Shown: in pieces, positions 62,082 through 64,000 of the stretch | Layout: the number at the start of each line of letters is the position of its first letter | Position numbering within the stretch: the stretch's first letter is position 1 | From: Palsa-504 sp963705835 | Lineage (GTDB): Bacteria > Actinomycetota > Actinomycetes > Streptosporangiales > Streptosporangiaceae | Direction: 5' to 3' | Assembly: GCA_963705835.1 (NCBI GenBank) | Contig: CAVPLC010000052.1 | Location: 62,001 to 126,000 of the forward strand | Length of the DNA stretch: 64,000 nucleotides | Translations under genes and position numbers: made by a program | Notes under the pieces: model-generated | The model's input: only the letters and a program-made list of their open reading frames with translations | Told to the model about the DNA's origin: nothing | Databases searched by the model: none

Positions 62082-63890
62082 TTGAACTCAAGACCGATAT
62101 TCGCGATGGCGGGAGTCGCCGCGTTGGCGATCGCGGCGCCGTTGGCGGCGTCTCCCTCCAGCGCCGCCGCTGCCGGCCACGCTCAGATCCAGCACGTGCT
62201 GCTGATCTCGGTCGACGGCATGCACCAGTCCGATCTGGACTGGTACGTCGCCAACCATCCGAACTCGGAGCTCGCGCGGCTGGCCACCGGCGGCGCTGAA
62301 TACACCGACGCGCAGACCGCCGACCCGTCGGACTCCGATCCGGGCGCCACGGGGCTGATGACCGGCGGCGACCCGAAGGTCACCGGCATCTACTACGACG
62401 ACGAGTACAGCCACGGCGTCTTCCCGCCGGGGACGACGAGCTGCTCCGGGCCGGTCCCGGGCGGCAACGTGATCTACGACTCGCCGGACGACAACCTTCC
62501 CGCCGTGCCGGACCTGCTGAATAACGGGAGCGGCAACACCTTCCCCTCGTTCGATGAGGGCGGCTCGATCTACCCGGGCGGCATTGACACCAACCCGGGC
62601 CTGATCATGAAGTTGAGTCCGCACCCGCAGTCGGGTCTGAACCCGGCGACGTACCCGGTCGACCCGAAGACCTGCCAGCCGATTCAGCCATGGGACTTCC
62701 TGGGGGTCAACACGATCTTCCAGGTGATCCACAACGCCGGCATGCGGACGGCGTGGTCCGACAAGCACGCGATCTACACGTCGTTCAGCGGCCCGGGCTC
62801 GAACGGCATGAGCATCGACGACTTCTTCGGGCCGGAGATCGACTCGCAGGCGGTCGAGCCGAACGGCGTGCCGTACCCGGTCGACGGCGCGTGGACGGCC
62901 GACAACGCCGCGACCAAGCAGTACGACTCCTACAAGGTCCAGGCGGTCATCAATTGGATCAAGGGCTACGACCACTCCGGCACCGGGCCGAAGGTCGGCA
63001 CGCCGGCGATCTACGGGATGAACTTCCAAACGGTCTCGACCGCCGAGAAGCTGAAGAGCTCCCCGGCGGTGCTGATTGGCCCAGACGCGAAGGGCAACTA
63101 CACCGAGGGCCCGTCGCTGCCCGGCGGGTACGTGACCGTGGACGGCCAACAGGTGCCGGGCCCGTTGCTCCAGAGCGCGCTCAACTACGTCAACGACGCC
63201 CTGCAGCGGATGGCCGACACGATCCAGGCCGACGGCGAGGCCGACTCGACGGCGATCATCCTGACGGCCAAGCACGGCCAGTCGCCGCTGAACAACAACC
63301 AGCTGCAGCGGATCGACGACGGCCCGATCATTGCCGGCGTCAACGCCGCCTGGGCCGCACGGCATCCGGGCAACCCGACGCTGGTCGTCCAAGAGGCCGA
63401 CGACGACGGGCTGCTGTGGTGGCTGTCAGACCGCTCGCAGGCGGCGGGCGACTTCGTCAAGAACTACCTGTGGACGCATACCGCCCCGGCGGTCAACTAC
63501 GCCGGCCAGACGGTCACCGTCCAGCACTCCGGCCTGCGGGAGATCTTCGCCGGCCACCAGGCCGCACACTTCTTCGGCGTACCGTACTCCGACCCGCACC
63601 ACCCGGACGTGTTCGGGATCGCGCAGGTCGGCACGATCTACACGACCGGCTCGAAGATCGCCGAGCACGGCGGCGACAACCCGGGCGATCGGGACGTTCC
63701 GCTCGTCGTCTATGCGCCGGGCATCGTCCAGCCCGGCCAGTCAAGCCGCCCGGTGGAAACGACCCAGGTCGCGCCCACGATCTTGAGGCTGCTAGGACTC
63801 TCCCCGAGTTCGCTTCAGGCCGTCCAGCAAGAGGGCACGCAAGTCCTACCCGGCCTCCGCATTGGCGTCGGCATCGGCAAAGGGGATTAA
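62082..63890 (+). CDS. Secreted alkaline-phosphatase-superfamily phosphodiesterase-like protein
   Basis: 602 residues from TTG 62082 (GGGAG six bases upstream). A signal peptide (FAMAGVAALAIAAPLAASPS) ends around AAAAGHA. Motifs of type I phosphodiesterase/nucleotide pyrophosphatases: HVLLISVDGMHQSDLDWYVA (first metal Asp), a possible nucleophile in DPGATGLMTGGDPKVTGIYY, LTAKHGQSPLNNNQLQRIDD in place of DHG-x-x, and a late EHGGDNPGDRDVPLVVYAPG with His. Several metal ligands appear replaced (AKHGQ), so the family is clear but substrate and activity are open. Codon use is a little less G/C-biased than neighbours. Confidence 0.85.
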   Translation: MNSRPIFAMAGVAALAIAAPLAASPSSAAAAGHAQIQHVLLISVDGMHQSDLDWYVANHPNSELARLATGGAEYTDAQTADPSDSDPGATGLMTGGDPKVTGIYYDDEYSHGVFPPGTTSCSGPVPGGNVIYDSPDDNLPAVPDLLNNGSGNTFPSFDEGGSIYPGGIDTNPGLIMKLSPHPQSGLNPATYPVDPKTCQPIQPWDFLGVNTIFQVIHNAGMRTAWSDKHAIYTSFSGPGSNGMSIDDFFGPEIDSQAVEPNGVPYPVDGAWTADNAATKQYDSYKVQAVINWIKGYDHSGTGPKVGTPAIYGMNFQTVSTAEKLKSSPAVLIGPDAKGNYTEGPSLPGGYVTVDGQQVPGPLLQSALNYVNDALQRMADTIQADGEADSTAIILTAKHGQSPLNNNQLQRIDDGPIIAGVNAAWAARHPGNPTLVVQEADDDGLLWWLSDRSQAAGDFVKNYLWTHTAPAVNYAGQTVTVQHSGLREIFAGHQAAHFFGVPYSDPHHPDVFGIAQVGTIYTTGSKIAEHGGDNPGDRDVPLVVYAPGIVQPGQSSRPVETTQVAPTILRLLGLSPSSLQAVQQEGTQVLPGLRIGVGIGKGD

Positions 63891-63905
63891 CCGCTCCATC
63901 TGATC

Positions 63906-63938
63906 GAGCTGCGGGCGGCTCCAAGCCGCCCGCAGCTC
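63906..63938. terminator. Strong 14-bp hairpin after the phosphodiesterase-like gene
   Basis: GAGCTGCGGGCGGC (63906-63919) pairs perfectly with GCCGCCCGCAGCTC (63925-63938) around TCCAA, 16 bases after the stop codon. No T run follows. The remaining 62 bases of the window show no gene. Confidence 0.85.
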
Positions 63939-64000
63939 AGCCACTCGTGCCCTCCCCCCTGTGCGGCGGGAACCCCAGCGGGGACTGGGACGGCATCAGC

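Overview
The window is chromosomal DNA of a high-GC actinobacterium, probably of the Streptosporangiales/Streptomyces-like group. I infer this from the strong G/C bias at third codon positions, frequent GTG and TTG starts, and actinobacterial marker families (Lsr2, DUF3710, DUF3093, DUF4193, DUF3145, DUF5998, GuaB1). I see no tRNA, rRNA, CRISPR array or intact insertion sequence.

Layout. 1-13.7 kb is a conserved housekeeping block: a PucR-type regulator (cut by the window edge), a short adenylate kinase, a TRAM-domain RNA uracil methyltransferase, a TrkA pair (ceoB/ceoC-like), DUF3710, dUTPase, an AI-2E-family membrane protein, DUF3093/DUF4235/DUF4193, an SuhB-like phosphatase with a ferrochelatase, an MFS exporter, a secreted lytic transglycosylase and an Mrp-type P-loop ATPase. 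13.7-23.2 kb holds a winged-helix protein, DUF2079, TetR, folP, guaB1, DUF3145, lnt, a Bax-inhibitor-1 protein and a HAD phosphatase. 23.2-27.7 kb is a coxL-coxS-coxM operon (form II type, motif AYRGAGR) with a zinc-ribbon protein and a MarR regulator upstream. 27.7-38.9 kb is mixed metabolism and regulation: an anti-sigma-like ATPase, an aldo/keto reductase, a MarR-GNAT fusion, a sulfurtransferase, an alkaline-phosphatase-superfamily enzyme, cobS, an AidB-like dehydrogenase and a hydrolase. 38.9-50.3 kb is the accessory-looking part: lsr2, a large RHS/YD-repeat protein, arsR/arsI with a 5'-truncated ArsP-like permease, a lipoprotein with W-x-G repeats, peptidase E, and an ABC transporter/two-component cassette with an internal deletion. 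50.3-61.6 kb returns to core metabolism: a COG4280-type transporter, ChrB-N, pepA, lpd, sucB, an epimerase, a universal stress protein and small enzymes. The last 2.4 kb follows a probable junction and carries a secreted phosphodiesterase-like protein.

The most striking global signal is that at least six otherwise convincing genes (suhB, transglycosylase, winged-helix protein, TetR, lnt, RHS) are each split by exactly one base, several in or near G/C runs. This most likely reflects residual single-base errors in the assembly, so apparent pseudogenes and the apparent HemH-SuhB fusion need care. Larger lesions are of a different kind and look like real deletions or misjoins: the permease/kinase chimera near 49.06 kb, the ABC-permease and LuxR remnants at 30.8-31.3 kb, the 5'-truncated ArsP permease and the 61.7 kb junction.

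I found no unambiguous new defence or biosynthetic system. The best leads for new biology are the COG4280 transporter with an internal duplication and a coupled two-TM partner, the MarR/zinc-ribbon/form II cox cluster, the long palindromic operator before the MarR-GNAT fusion, the 18-bp palindrome before the ABC/two-component cassette, and the 21-bp-spaced direct repeat between the transglycosylase and mrp genes.
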